Assembly (NCBI GenBank): GCA_016721425.1
Contig: JADKID010000009.1
Location: forward strand, 1 to 64,000
Origin: Bryobacterales bacterium
GTDB lineage: Bacteria > Acidobacteriota > Terriglobia > Bryobacterales > Bryobacteraceae
Length of the DNA stretch: 64,000 bases
Reading direction: 5' to 3'
The notes under the pieces are model-generated. The model saw only the letters and a list, made by a program, of their open reading frames with translations, had not been told where the DNA came from and made no database searches. The stretch's first letter is position 1. The number at the start of each line of letters is the position of its first letter. The position numbers and the translations under genes are program-made. Shown here piece by piece: positions 55,446 to 64,000 of the stretch.

Positions 55446-55640
55446 CAATAGAAACAATCCCCTCTCAGGTTTGTGTTGCCAGTTTGTTTTGGAATCTGCG
55501 TCCACCGGAAGTTGGCCGGTGTTGGGTTGATTTGAGGAACTCCGTTGGTGCCCACCGGTTGCGGTGGACGCCACTGTTTCCTGCGCGGCAGCGGGCGGCG
55601 CGTGCGGCCCCTGCGAATGCTCTGTTCGCGCTTAACGCAT
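55446..55640 (-). promoter_or_regulatory. Long, probably structured 5' leader of the lysozyme-like gene
   Basis: If the promoter at 55648-55675 is used, about 195 bases are transcribed before the ATG at 55445. The leader holds an exact inverted repeat, GCGTCCACC (55498-55506) with GGTGGACGC (55563-55571), enclosing smaller hairpins such as ACCGG-N7-CCGGT and GGTG-CC-CACC. No known riboswitch family could be recognised. No protein-coding gene is convincing here. Confidence 0.35.
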
Positions 55641-55647
55641 GAAGCTT

Positions 55648-55675
55648 ATTATACCATAAATACAGCACATGTCCA
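55648..55675 (-). promoter_or_regulatory. Strong sigma-70-type promoter, reverse strand
   Basis: On the reverse strand TGGACA (55675-55670) and a perfect TATAAT (55653-55648) are 16 bases apart, with an additional TGG just before the -10. This is the best promoter by eye in the window and lies in an AT-rich patch (55630-55740) within the 429-base gap between the lysozyme-like gene and the aldehyde dehydrogenase gene. It points to the lysozyme-like gene. Confidence 0.6.
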
Positions 55676-55874
55676 CACATTCATACTGTTGAAAACACAG
55701 GACTTATAAATCTCAATAGTACTAGATGGGCTATTCAGCAGGGATTTTCCGGGCCGCGCTGGAGCGCCTTTGCGGAGGCACGGCTTGCCCCTCTTTGTGA
55801 TACCGTGAGAGGTTGCGGAAGTTGTGAAGCGAGGCTGCGGGAACACGACTCCGCCGCACTGCCTGGAGACAGAA

Positions 55875-57584
55875 ATGGTGAATGAGAAGGACTTAGCGTC
55901 GGTCCGGGAGGCCCAGTCAAAGGTCGACGAAGCCTATCAAGCCTGGCTGGCGTACCGAAAGTTCTCACAGGAACAGATCGACACGATCGTGGAAGCCGTC
56001 GCCTCGGCGGCGCGGGCGGCGGCCCGGCGACTGGCTGAACTGGCAGTGGCCGAGACTGGCATGGGCAACGTGGAGGATAAGCTCGCGAAGAACATGCTTT
56101 CGGGCGATCTGCTGCCACGCGCGATCCGGGGGATGAAGACTATTGGCGTGCTGCGCGAACTGCCCGAGCAGCGCATCACGGAGATTGGCGTACCGCAGGG
56201 AGTGATTGCTGCGATTTGCCCGACCACGAATCCCACGTCCACGGTTATCTATAAGACCATCCTGGCCCTTAAATCCGGCAACGCCATTGTGCTCAGCCCG
56301 CATCCACGCGCCCGGCAGTGCACGTGTGAAACCGCGGCGCTGATGGCGGCGGCAGCGACGGCCGCGGGTGCGCCCGAAGGTCTGATCCAGTGCGTGACGG
56401 GCTCCACCCTGGAGAGCACCGGGGCCTTGATGAAGCACCCGAAAACCGCCGTCATTCTCGCCACAGGCGGGGCCGGCATGGTGCGCGCGGCGTACTCTTC
56501 CGGCAAGCCGGCTTTTGGCGTTGGGCCGGGCAACGTGCCGGTGCTGGTGGACGCCTCGGCCGAGATCCCGGCCGCGGTGGAGCGGATTGTCAGCGGCAAG
56601 AAATTCGACTACGGCACGGTGTGTTCGAGCGAACAGACGCTGGTGGCAGAGCGCAGCCTGCGGGACCGCATTTTGGCTGAACTGGCGCGGCAGCGCGCGT
56701 TCCTGATGAATGACGAACAGCGCCGGGCTGTCGAGCGTACTCTGTTTGCCCACGGCACGACAGTGAGTGCCGAATGTGTGGGGCAGTCTCCGCAGAAGAT
56801 CGCGCAACTCGCCGGGATCACGGTTCCGGCAGACGCCACGATCCTGTGCGCCGAGATCCACGGCGTTGGGAAAGAACATCCGCTTTCGGCGGAGAAGCTC
56901 TCGCCGGTGCTGGCTCTGCTCTTCACGCCGTGTTTTGATACGGCTCTGGATGCGTGCGAAGCGATCCTTCAATTTGGCGGCCTTGGCCACACCAGCGCCA
57001 TCCACGCGCAGGACGAGGCCCAGGTGCGCCGCTTTGGGCTCAGGATGCCCTCCTTCCGCGTCCTGGTGAACACCGGCTCACCGCAGGGCTCGGTGGGCAT
57101 CACGACCGCGCTACAGCCCGCTATGACGCTGGGCTGCGGCGCCATTGCCGGCAACATCACCAGCGACAACATCGGCCCGCTGCACCTGGTGAACATCAAA
57201 CGCATTGCGTGGGCGGTGCGGACGGTGGAGACGGCGATGGCTCCGGAGGCCAAGCCGGCGAGTGCAGACAAATCCGCGCTGCTGAGCGCCGTGGAGCGGC
57301 ACCTGGCAGGATGCGGCATCACGCTGAGCCCGGCGGTAGCGGCGCCGGCGGCGAAGTCGTGCGGTTGCGGCACGAAGCCGGCGGAGGCTCCGCCCGCGGC
57401 GACGACGCCCGTGGCGCAGCCCGCGCCCGCGCCGCTGAAGATCGCAGCGTTTGTCTGCGAAGACGACGTGCGCACGGCCATCCAAAACAAGAAGAAGATA
57501 TTCATCGGCCCCCGGACCATCGTCACGCCCGCGGCGAGAGATCTCGCCGCCGCTGATGAGATCCTGGTGATGGCAGAGCGATAG
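55875..57584 (+). CDS. CoA-acylating aldehyde dehydrogenase (EutE/PduP-like) with C-terminal extension
   Basis: 569 residues from the ATG at 55875, with GGAG seven bases upstream. The enzyme type converts an aldehyde to acyl-CoA with NAD. Core motifs are AICPTTNPTSTVIYKTILAL, GPGNVPVLVD and the catalytic C250 in YGTVCSSEQTL. After about residue 455 a Cys/Pro/Ala-rich linker (KSCGCGTKPAEAPPAATTP) leads to a small domain, VCEDDVRTAIQNKKKIFIGP then RTIVTPAARDLA, similar to modules in microcompartment-linked proteins. No shell-protein genes are in the window. It is followed after 20 bases by a small conserved gene. Confidence 0.88.
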   Translation: MVNEKDLASVREAQSKVDEAYQAWLAYRKFSQEQIDTIVEAVASAARAAARRLAELAVAETGMGNVEDKLAKNMLSGDLLPRAIRGMKTIGVLRELPEQRITEIGVPQGVIAAICPTTNPTSTVIYKTILALKSGNAIVLSPHPRARQCTCETAALMAAAATAAGAPEGLIQCVTGSTLESTGALMKHPKTAVILATGGAGMVRAAYSSGKPAFGVGPGNVPVLVDASAEIPAAVERIVSGKKFDYGTVCSSEQTLVAERSLRDRILAELARQRAFLMNDEQRRAVERTLFAHGTTVSAECVGQSPQKIAQLAGITVPADATILCAEIHGVGKEHPLSAEKLSPVLALLFTPCFDTALDACEAILQFGGLGHTSAIHAQDEAQVRRFGLRMPSFRVLVNTGSPQGSVGITTALQPAMTLGCGAIAGNITSDNIGPLHLVNIKRIAWAVRTVETAMAPEAKPASADKSALLSAVERHLAGCGITLSPAVAAPAAKSCGCGTKPAEAPPAATTPVAQPAPAPLKIAAFVCEDDVRTAIQNKKKIFIGPRTIVTPAARDLAAADEILVMAER

Positions 57585-57604
57585 CGGCTACAAAGACGTG
57601 CACC

Positions 57605-58093
57605 ATGCGACCTAACCTTGATTCGTTGTCCGAAGAGATCCTGCAGTACATCAAGAGCGAGAACATCATCCTGTTTCGCTCGATGAGCCGCGCCGCCGAT
57701 CAGGTGCGCTTCATCGATTGGGATACGGATCACGAGCCCGATTTCCGCCGTTTCCTTGAGTGCGCCATGAGCCTCGGTGTCCGGCTGATCCACTTCCACA
57801 ACCGCGAATTCCGATCTCAGCACCGCGAGGAAGCGCTGGCGATGCTGGAGGACCTGGGCCTGAGCCGTGAGGCCAAGCGCGAACTGGAACGCCGCATTCG
57901 CGATCTGGCCATCTACGAAGGTTTTACGTGCGCCGTCGAGCTGACGTTCGACTACGAGGGCCGCGTCTATCTGTACGAGATGCAGACCGAGTGGTACGAG
58001 GAGTGGCAGGATATCCTGGACGACCTGGAGCTTGACACCGAAATTGACGGCGACGAGGCCTCCGGCTTCGGCGGCTTCTACTCGAACAATTGA
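57605..58093 (+). CDS. Conserved hypothetical acidic protein, 162 aa
   Basis: A soluble, strongly acidic protein of unknown family. It has aromatic beta strands (VRFIDWDTDHEPDFRRFLE, AVELTFDYEGRVYLYEMQ) and helices rich in Arg and Glu, and ends with an acidic tail (DDLELDTEIDGDEASG). There is no signal peptide. The stop overlaps the region just before recJ (TGA five bases before its ATG), so the two are probably translated together. A role linked to RecJ is possible but unproven. Confidence 0.65.
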   Translation: MRPNLDSLSEEILQYIKSENIILFRSMSRAADQVRFIDWDTDHEPDFRRFLECAMSLGVRLIHFHNREFRSQHREEALAMLEDLGLSREAKRELERRIRDLAIYEGFTCAVELTFDYEGRVYLYEMQTEWYEEWQDILDDLELDTEIDGDEASGFGGFYSNN

Positions 58094-58098
58094 GCGGA

Positions 58099-59850
58099 AT
58101 GCAGCCACTCGCCCGCTGGACCCTGGCCGATATTGATCTTGAGGAGGCCGCCGCGCTGGCAGCGCGGTGCGGGCTGCAAGGCCCGGCGGCGCGCGTCTTG
58201 TGGTCGCGCGGATTCCGCACGCCGCAGGCGGTGGAGCATTTCCTGCATCCGCGCCTGACCGATCTATATGACCCCTTTCTGCTGACGGGCATGGAAGCCG
58301 CCGTGGAGCGGATCAGGACGGCCGTACGGCGCAAGGAACGCATCATGGTCTACGGCGACTACGACGTAGACGGCGTCTCCAGCGTCGTGATCCTGACCAA
58401 GATGCTGGAACTGTTGGGCCATGCGGCGACCAACCACGTTCCGGACCGGCTGAAGGACGGCTACGGGATGCAGATCCCGGTGGTGGAGAAGGCGGCGGCG
58501 GATGGCGTCACACTGATCATTAGCGTCGACACGGGCATCCGCGCGATTGAGGCTGTGAAGGCCGCACGCCAGGTGGGCGTGGATGTCATCATCACGGATC
58601 ACCATCTGCCGGAGGAGGAACTGCCGCCGGCGGTGGCGATTCTCAACCCCAATCAGCCGGGTTGTCTTTACCCCAATAAGAATCTCTGCGGCGCCGGTGT
58701 GACGTTCAAGCTGATCCAGGCGTTGATGGAGCGCGAGAACTGGTCACCGGACCGGCTTGTGCGGTATTGCGATTCGTTCCTGGTAATGGCTGCCATCGCC
58801 ACTGTGGCCGACGTGGTGCCGTTGACGGGCGAGAACCGGGTGATTGTGAAGCGCGGGCTGGAGGGGCTGGCGAAGACGCGCAATCCGGGCCTGCGGGCGC
58901 TACTGATTTCGAGCGGCGCGGATCTAAGCGGTCCGCTCTCGGCCACCGATGTCGGTTTCCGTGTCTCGCCGCGCATCAACGCCGCCGGGCGCATGGATCA
59001 CGCCCGCGACGTGATTGAGCTGTTTCTGACCTCCGATGAGCAGCGAGCCCGCGATATCGCCCAGCGGCTCGACTCGCTGAATCTGGAGCGCCAGAAGACG
59101 GGCGAGGCGATCGTCAAGGCGATCCTCGAGGAGTGCGGCCCGGATGGCCCCGGTCTGGATCAGGCGGGCCTGGTGTTCTACTCGCCGGACTGGCATCGCG
59201 GCGTCGTGGGCATTGTCGCCAACCGAGTGGTGGAGGTATTCCATCGCCCTGCTATCGTGCTGGGCCGGGACGAGAATACGGGCCTGGCGCAGGGCTCGGG
59301 CCGGTCCATTCCCGGGTTCCATCTGCTGGACGCGCTGGGCAGTATCGGCGATGTCTTCGTGCGGTTCGGCGGGCACCGGCAGGCGGTGGGCGTTACGCTG
59401 GAAGAGAGCCGCGTGGACGAATTGCGGCAGAGGTTCAACGAATACGCGCGAATCCATCTATCGGACGCGGACATGGCGCCGGAGCGGGCGCTGGACGCTG
59501 AGCTGTCTCTGGAGGAGTTGACGGATCACGCGGCGGAGGAGATCCTGCATCTGGCGCCGTTTGGGTTGGGCAACCGTGCGCCGCTGTTTCTGGTGCGCAA
59601 TGCAGAGATCCGGCAGAGCCCGGAGACGTTTGGCAAGGATCGGGATCATGTGCGGGTGCGGCTGTATCAGGGCGAGCGGTGCGTATTCGCCAAAGCCTGG
59701 CGATTTGCCGCGCGGTTGGAAGAGCTGCAACCGGGCGCGCGGGTGGACGTGGCGCTCTCGATCGAGGCCGATTCGTTCAGCGCGAAACGCGGCTTCGCGC
59801 CGTGGGGCTCGACGATCCGGGACATCCGGCCCCCGGCCGCGATAGGATAG
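58099..59850 (+). CDS. recJ: Single-stranded-DNA-specific exonuclease RecJ
   Basis: 5'-3' exonuclease acting in recombination and mismatch repair, 583 residues from the ATG at 58099 (an upstream TTG at 58090 is possible). The DHH phosphoesterase motifs are present: VYGDYDVDGVSSV, LIISVDTGIRA, VIITDHHLPEE, then PRINAAGRMDHA and the DHHA1 motif RFGGHRQAVGVTL. The OB-fold end reads AFRFAARLEELQPGARVDVAL-like sequence. Length matches the family. It starts five bases after the acidic hypothetical gene and ends six bases before a membrane protein gene. Confidence 0.97.
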   Translation: MQPLARWTLADIDLEEAAALAARCGLQGPAARVLWSRGFRTPQAVEHFLHPRLTDLYDPFLLTGMEAAVERIRTAVRRKERIMVYGDYDVDGVSSVVILTKMLELLGHAATNHVPDRLKDGYGMQIPVVEKAAADGVTLIISVDTGIRAIEAVKAARQVGVDVIITDHHLPEEELPPAVAILNPNQPGCLYPNKNLCGAGVTFKLIQALMERENWSPDRLVRYCDSFLVMAAIATVADVVPLTGENRVIVKRGLEGLAKTRNPGLRALLISSGADLSGPLSATDVGFRVSPRINAAGRMDHARDVIELFLTSDEQRARDIAQRLDSLNLERQKTGEAIVKAILEECGPDGPGLDQAGLVFYSPDWHRGVVGIVANRVVEVFHRPAIVLGRDENTGLAQGSGRSIPGFHLLDALGSIGDVFVRFGGHRQAVGVTLEESRVDELRQRFNEYARIHLSDADMAPERALDAELSLEELTDHAAEEILHLAPFGLGNRAPLFLVRNAEIRQSPETFGKDRDHVRVRLYQGERCVFAKAWRFAARLEELQPGARVDVALSIEADSFSAKRGFAPWGSTIRDIRPPAAIG

Positions 59851-59856
59851 CGTTCG

Positions 59857-60501
59857 ATGATCTGGAAACTCTCGGGCGGCGCCAGGGGAATGCTCCTGGT
59901 GGCGGCCATCGCCGCGATTGGCGTGCTGGTTCCGCGCCGTTTTGGCTTTTTCTTTCTCGACCCCGCCATCCTGCTGCTGTACTCGGCCATCGCTGTGGTT
60001 TTTGCGTCCAACTTCGTTGTGCGCGGCGTGGTGGGGCAGGACGACGAGCCATTGATCCGCCGGATTGTGCGCAGCGGAGCGTTGTTCGGCTGGGTTTGCT
60101 GGCTGGTGATTCTGGGCACGGCATTGGCGGCGCTTTCGGCCAGAGCGGGCCGTACGGTGATGCCGGCGGTGCTGTTGACCGTGGGGCTCATCCTGCTCAC
60201 AGGCAGCGTAGCCTGGCTGGCGGCGTGCTTTGCGGCTCTCATCGCGATCAGCATGGACTCCGTGCGCACGGCGCAAGGGATGACGCGCATGGCGCTGTTC
60301 TTCATTCTGCTGATCTTCATCGTGTTGCCTCGCCTTCTCCCCGGCGCCTGGCAGGCGAGCTTAGGGGGCCTGTTGACCAGCGAACATCTGGGCCGCAATC
60401 TACTGCTGCTCAGCCCGCTGCCGGCGTGTGCCGGGTACTGGCTGCTGGGCCGGGTCCACCAAGTTCTGACCGACCGGAGCACCCCACTTTCCATCACCTG
60501 A
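59857..60501 (+). CDS. Hypothetical multi-pass membrane protein, 214 aa
   Basis: About six hydrophobic helices (GMLLVAAIAAIGVLV, FFLDPAILLLYSAIAVVFAS, FGWVCWLVILGTALAALSA, VMPAVLLTVGLILLTGSVAW, ALFFILLIFIVLPRLLP, NLLLLSPLPACAGYWLL) with few charged residues. No transporter motif is visible and I do not recognise the family. It follows recJ by six bases and is probably in the same transcription unit. The function is unknown. Confidence 0.68.
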   Translation: MIWKLSGGARGMLLVAAIAAIGVLVPRRFGFFFLDPAILLLYSAIAVVFASNFVVRGVVGQDDEPLIRRIVRSGALFGWVCWLVILGTALAALSARAGRTVMPAVLLTVGLILLTGSVAWLAACFAALIAISMDSVRTAQGMTRMALFFILLIFIVLPRLLPGAWQASLGGLLTSEHLGRNLLLLSPLPACAGYWLLGRVHQVLTDRSTPLSIT

Positions 60502-60541
60502 GGCCCTAAATTCGGGCGGACATTCAACCGATAGGACTAGG

Positions 60542-61870
60542 GTGAGTACGAACGCCACCCTACCTCTGTCTGTTGAGCAAGACGACATCACCTTCGTTCC
60601 GCCGGTACCGGAGACTCTGGAAGATCTGGGGGTCGCCAAGTCCCTGGTGGAGGAGATGATCCTCAAGATTTTGTACTTCCGCGGAGACACCTCGGGCCGG
60701 GTGCTGGCCAATACGCTGGGCATCAATTTCAGCGTGATTGCGCCGCTGGTGGAGAACATGAAGCGGCAGCAGTTGCTGATGGCGAAGTCCAGCCTGGGCA
60801 TGGGCGACATCAGTTCCACATTTGCGACGACGGAAGCGGCGCGCGAGCTCACGCGAGAATACCTGGAATCGAACAGCTATTGCGGGCGCATTCCGGTGCC
60901 GCTGGAGCAGTACACGGTGGGCGTGAAGATGCAGCGCAACAAGACGGACTGGCTCAACAAGGAGATGCTGCTCTCCGCGTTCAAGCATATGGTGATGAAC
61001 GAGGCCACACTGAGCCAGCTTGGCCCGGCTGTCAACGCCGGCAAATCGTTCCTGATCTACGGCCAGCCGGGCAACGGCAAAACGTACCTGGCCGAAGGTC
61101 TCTTCAACATCGACAGCGAGCCGATCTACGTCCCGTTCGCGATCGAGTTTCAGGGCCAGATCATTCAGGTTTACGACCCGATTTACCACCAGCGCGTGGA
61201 CGAAGACGTGCCCGAGGTGAGCGCGTTTCATCAGGAGCGAGCATTCGACGGGCGCTGGTTCAAGGCCAAGCGGCCGTTCATCATGTCAGGCGGCGAATTG
61301 ACGCTGGATATGCTGGACCTCTGCTTCAACCCGGCATCCAAAATCTACGACGCGCCTTTCCAGGTGAAGGCAAACAATGGCATCTACCTGATCGACGATT
61401 TCGGGCGGCAGAAGGTGACGCCGGCAGAGGTGCTCAACCGCTGGATTGTGCCGATGGAGCGGCGGATCGACTTCATGAACTTCCGCACTGGCGGCAAGGC
61501 GCAGATCCCGTTCGAGTGTTTCCTGGTTTTTTCCAGCAACCTGAGGCCGGATCAGTTGGGGGATGAGGCGTTTCTACGCCGGATCCAATACAAAATGTTC
61601 GTGCGCTCGCCGCAGGTGGACGAGTTTAGAATTATCTTCCGCCGCTTCTGCCATTCGCAGAAGATCGAATGCGAGGAGTCCGTGCTGGAGGACTTCATCG
61701 ACCGGCGTTACTTGCGCACCGGGAAGAAGCTGCGGCGCTGCCAGCCGCGCGACGTGATCACGCACGCCATCGACCTGATCCGATTTGAGCGCAAGCCGTA
61801 CGTCCTCACCGCCGAAGTACTTCATCGCGCGTTCGAGATGACCTTCGTCAGTGAGGAGTACGAACTGTAG
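60542..61870 (+). CDS. AAA+ ATPase with N-terminal winged-helix-like region
   Basis: 442 residues, GTG start at 60542. The first 100 residues (FRGDTSGRVLANTLGINFSV then IAPLVENMKRQQLLMAKSSL) look like a winged-helix domain. The ATPase has Walker A GQPGNGKTYL (K180, T181), Walker B GIYLIDDFGRQ, and a sensor 1 region ECFLVFSSNLRPDQLGD with arginine fingers FLRRIQYK. A C-terminal helical lid follows. The substrate is unknown; relatives are common in Acidobacteria. It stands 40 bases after the membrane protein gene and converges on the TonB receptor, with four bases between. Confidence 0.85.
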   Translation: MSTNATLPLSVEQDDITFVPPVPETLEDLGVAKSLVEEMILKILYFRGDTSGRVLANTLGINFSVIAPLVENMKRQQLLMAKSSLGMGDISSTFATTEAARELTREYLESNSYCGRIPVPLEQYTVGVKMQRNKTDWLNKEMLLSAFKHMVMNEATLSQLGPAVNAGKSFLIYGQPGNGKTYLAEGLFNIDSEPIYVPFAIEFQGQIIQVYDPIYHQRVDEDVPEVSAFHQERAFDGRWFKAKRPFIMSGGELTLDMLDLCFNPASKIYDAPFQVKANNGIYLIDDFGRQKVTPAEVLNRWIVPMERRIDFMNFRTGGKAQIPFECFLVFSSNLRPDQLGDEAFLRRIQYKMFVRSPQVDEFRIIFRRFCHSQKIECEESVLEDFIDRRYLRTGKKLRRCQPRDVITHAIDLIRFERKPYVLTAEVLHRAFEMTFVSEEYEL

Positions 61871-61874
61871 CGAG

Positions 61875-64000
61875 TTAGAAGCTCAGCCTGACGCCGAACT
61901 GAATGAGTCGTTGATCCATGGCGGCAGTCCATGCCTGGCTAGCCGGCGTCGTGATCTGCCCCAGCGTATCCACGGTGGCCGTGGTGTTGAGGCCCGTGAC
62001 GTTGGTGTGGTTGAACAGGTTGGTGGACTCCATGAAGAACTCGGGGCGCCAACGTTCCCTGACGACGAAGCTACGCGAGTAGCGCAGGTTCAGCTCATAT
62101 AGATTCGGGGCGCGCAGGGTGTTGCGGCCGACGAAGAGAGGCCGCTGATAGGCGTTGCCGGTGGAGGCATCGCCGTTGAGCGGGCGGTTGCTGCCGAGGT
62201 TGAAGGCCTCACCATGTTGGATCACGACCGCCGCCGCGAAGCGGTTGTTGTTGGCCAGATAGCGGAGGGCCTTGTTTTCCACCGTGGTGGAAGGAGTCCA
62301 AACGCCGTTGGCGTTGAAGGCGTGACGGCGATCTGTGAGGGAGTCGCCGCGATCCCGGCGGCGATTGGTGGGATCGGATAGAAGGAAGGCGCCGCTATCG
62401 ATGTTGTTCTGCTCCGGCGCATCGTCGATGGCGTGGGACCAGGTCCAGGTGGCGAACATCTCGAAGCCGCGGGAGAAGCGCTTGTTTACGGTGGTGTTGA
62501 GACCGTGATAGACGGACTGGCCGACGCTTTCCGCGCTGAGAATGTTGCCGAAACCAGTGATGGGCCTAGCGCCGCCAAAGATGGGACGGCCGTCGGCGAG
62601 GGTGTTGCCAGTGAGGCCCAGGTTGATGTTGCGCCAGATGGGCAGGCGGTTGCCGCGGGTGAAGAGGTAGGTGGCGGTGATGCCGATGTTCGACGTGATC
62701 TCACGGCTCAGGCTGACATTGCCGTTGGCGGAGTAGAGATTGGCAAAGCCCGGATCCACCGTGGTGATGTCCTGCAGGGGCAGAGCGAAACCGGTGGGGA
62801 TACTCGTGAAAACGTTCGGAAACGCGGGCGCGATGGCCGATGAGGGGGCGACGTTGACGCTGAAGAAGATGGGCGTCCCGTTGTTGAGGATGGACTTGCG
62901 ATAGGTGTCGGTCTGGAAGGGATCGTAGAAGACGCCGCCGCTGGCGCGCAGCACGGTTTTGCCCATGCCGATGGCGAGGCCGAGGCGAGGCGCGAAGTTG
63001 TTCTTATCGGTGCGAAACTTCTGCGAGTAGGCAAACGGTGAACTCTGGTTGGCGCCGGGCGGCGAGTAGACGTCGTAGCGCAGGCCGTAGATGAGGGTGA
63101 TATTGGCGCGCGGCTTCCACTGATCCTGGCCGTAGATGCCGGTGAAGAGTGAGTTGTACTTCATCGAGGGCTCGCCGAGGGTCTGGGCGAAGGAAGTGTA
63201 GCCCTTCGGCGCGGTGCCGGCCTTGGCGGCGAGGTAAGCGGCGATATTCGGGAAGGTATAGTTGGCGGAGACGGCCTGGATCTGGGTGTCGCGAATGGAG
63301 CGGATGCTGCCGCCGAACTTCAGCGAATGGCGATCGAGGTTATAGCTGAGGTTATCGCTGAACTCCGGGGTGGCCTCTTCGTAGACAAAACCGGCGTCGA
63401 GAGTGTTGCCGAAGTTGGCGACGCCGGCGATGGTGATGGCGGGGCCGGTGCCGGTGGCCTCGAAGCGATTCTGCTGCTGGGAGCGATAGGGCATCTGGAA
63501 GCGCGCCTCATTGACTAGGCGGGGCGAGAGGATGGAGATCAACTGGGCGGCGCCACCGTGTGAGCGATCGACGAACTTCCAGGTGCGATCGATGAGGAAG
63601 AGGCCGCCGATGGTGGCCGAGTTGTAGGGCGAATCGTTGCGGTGGCCATTGTAGCGGAGCGACAAACGGTGCGAATTCGTGATCTGGATGTCGGTTTTGG
63701 CCATGAAAAACGTCACATTTTGCGCAAACGGGATGGCATCGGCGTAGCTGGCGGGGAGGCCCAGCTGGGCGATGGTGGCGGGCGAAACAGTGACAGGGGC
63801 GGGCAGATCGCGCTTGACCTTCTCATAGGCGCCGAACCAGAAGACGCGGTCTTTGACGACGCGGCCGCCGGCATCGGCGAAGAAGGCGTTGACGTTGACC
63901 TCGGGCGTGGGGCGATTGAAAGCGAGAAGAGCCGGCCGGGCGGAGAAGGGTGTGCGGCGGAAGATATAGCCGCCCTCGCCGTGGAGATCGTTGGCGCCTG
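61875..64000 (-). CDS. Oar-like TonB-dependent receptor, C-terminal part
   Basis: The frame is open to the right edge, so the gene starts beyond the window; about 708 residues are visible. Typical Oar-type features are NDLHGEGGYIFRRTPFSAR (plug-to-barrel region), KDRVFWFGAYEKVKRD, many aromatic-ended outer-membrane strands (NITLIYGLRYDVYSPPG, GFEMFATWTWSHAIDD, PEFFMESTNLFNHTNVTGL) and the C-terminus LIQFGVRLSF ending in Phe. In Acidobacteria these large receptors, often with an N-terminal carboxypeptidase-regulatory domain, take up or bind glycans or peptides. Confidence 0.93.
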   Translation of the reverse strand, partial: GANDLHGEGGYIFRRTPFSARPALLAFNRPTPEVNVNAFFADAGGRVVKDRVFWFGAYEKVKRDLPAPVTVSPATIAQLGLPASYADAIPFAQNVTFFMAKTDIQITNSHRLSLRYNGHRNDSPYNSATIGGLFLIDRTWKFVDRSHGGAAQLISILSPRLVNEARFQMPYRSQQQNRFEATGTGPAITIAGVANFGNTLDAGFVYEEATPEFSDNLSYNLDRHSLKFGGSIRSIRDTQIQAVSANYTFPNIAAYLAAKAGTAPKGYTSFAQTLGEPSMKYNSLFTGIYGQDQWKPRANITLIYGLRYDVYSPPGANQSSPFAYSQKFRTDKNNFAPRLGLAIGMGKTVLRASGGVFYDPFQTDTYRKSILNNGTPIFFSVNVAPSSAIAPAFPNVFTSIPTGFALPLQDITTVDPGFANLYSANGNVSLSREITSNIGITATYLFTRGNRLPIWRNINLGLTGNTLADGRPIFGGARPITGFGNILSAESVGQSVYHGLNTTVNKRFSRGFEMFATWTWSHAIDDAPEQNNIDSGAFLLSDPTNRRRDRGDSLTDRRHAFNANGVWTPSTTVENKALRYLANNNRFAAAVVIQHGEAFNLGSNRPLNGDASTGNAYQRPLFVGRNTLRAPNLYELNLRYSRSFVVRERWRPEFFMESTNLFNHTNVTGLNTTATVDTLGQITTPASQAWTAAMDQRLIQFGVRLSF

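Noticed and set aside
55649..55846. A 65-codon reverse frame upstream of the lysozyme-like gene
   Set aside because: It overlaps the strong promoter and has no ribosome site or recognisable sequence.

Overview
The window is high-GC DNA with secreted and lipoprotein-rich gene content: an Oar-like TonB-dependent receptor, an ABC permease of the duplicated MacB-like type common in Acidobacteria, CRTAC1/ASPIC and CotH proteins, many glycoside hydrolases, RHS modules and carboxypeptidase-regulatory-like domains. This points to an acidobacterium, most likely of the Solibacter/Bryobacter lineage (an inference from gene content, not a database match). I see no tRNA, rRNA, CRISPR array, intact insertion sequence or phage gene.

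Layout. 0-3 kb: end of mannonate dehydratase and three reverse-strand small or secreted proteins. 3-11.4 kb: DNA polymerase IV, then a reverse-strand drug-efflux operon (adaptor, RND pump, outer-membrane factor, MFS exporter). 11.7-17.4 kb: small conserved proteins, a Tat-exported iron-sulfur aldo/keto reductase, a polysaccharide deacetylase and a beta-helix/PDZ protein. 17.4-23.5 kb (forward): a dicarboxylate symporter, a CotH/EF-hand protein coupled to a DUF4956 membrane protein, and a thioredoxin-like/cytochrome c monooxygenase-like pair. 23.5-31.9 kb: a tight reverse-strand series nrfH-nrfA-secreted hydrolase-very large protein, the last resembling PPi-type PEP carboxykinase. A CRP/FNR-type palindrome lies between nrfH and a divergent porin. 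31.9-38.4 kb: glycoside hydrolases and an ABC permease. 38.4-39.5 kb: gap with a strong terminator.

39.6-46.4 kb is an accessory island: an RHS protein whose tip carries HExxH, RHS fragments, several candidate immunity-type genes, short repeats, and a decayed duplicate of the 3' end of gap next to a decayed piece of RHS core. This suggests the gap-RHS junction was duplicated and then eroded. 46.4-54.5 kb: a redox/hydrolase operon, a CRTAC1-like protein, and a CHASE2 histidine kinase with an NtrC-type regulator. 54.7-64 kb: a 48-residue membrane protein, a lysozyme-like protein with a strong promoter and a long leader, a CoA-acylating aldehyde dehydrogenase, recJ, an AAA+ ATPase and the TonB receptor running off the end.

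About ten reading-frame breaks fall between 26.9 and 46.2 kb, mostly single extra or missing bases in short homopolymers. No break was noticed elsewhere. They may be sequence errors rather than true pseudogenes, so the broken genes are described as they would read when repaired.
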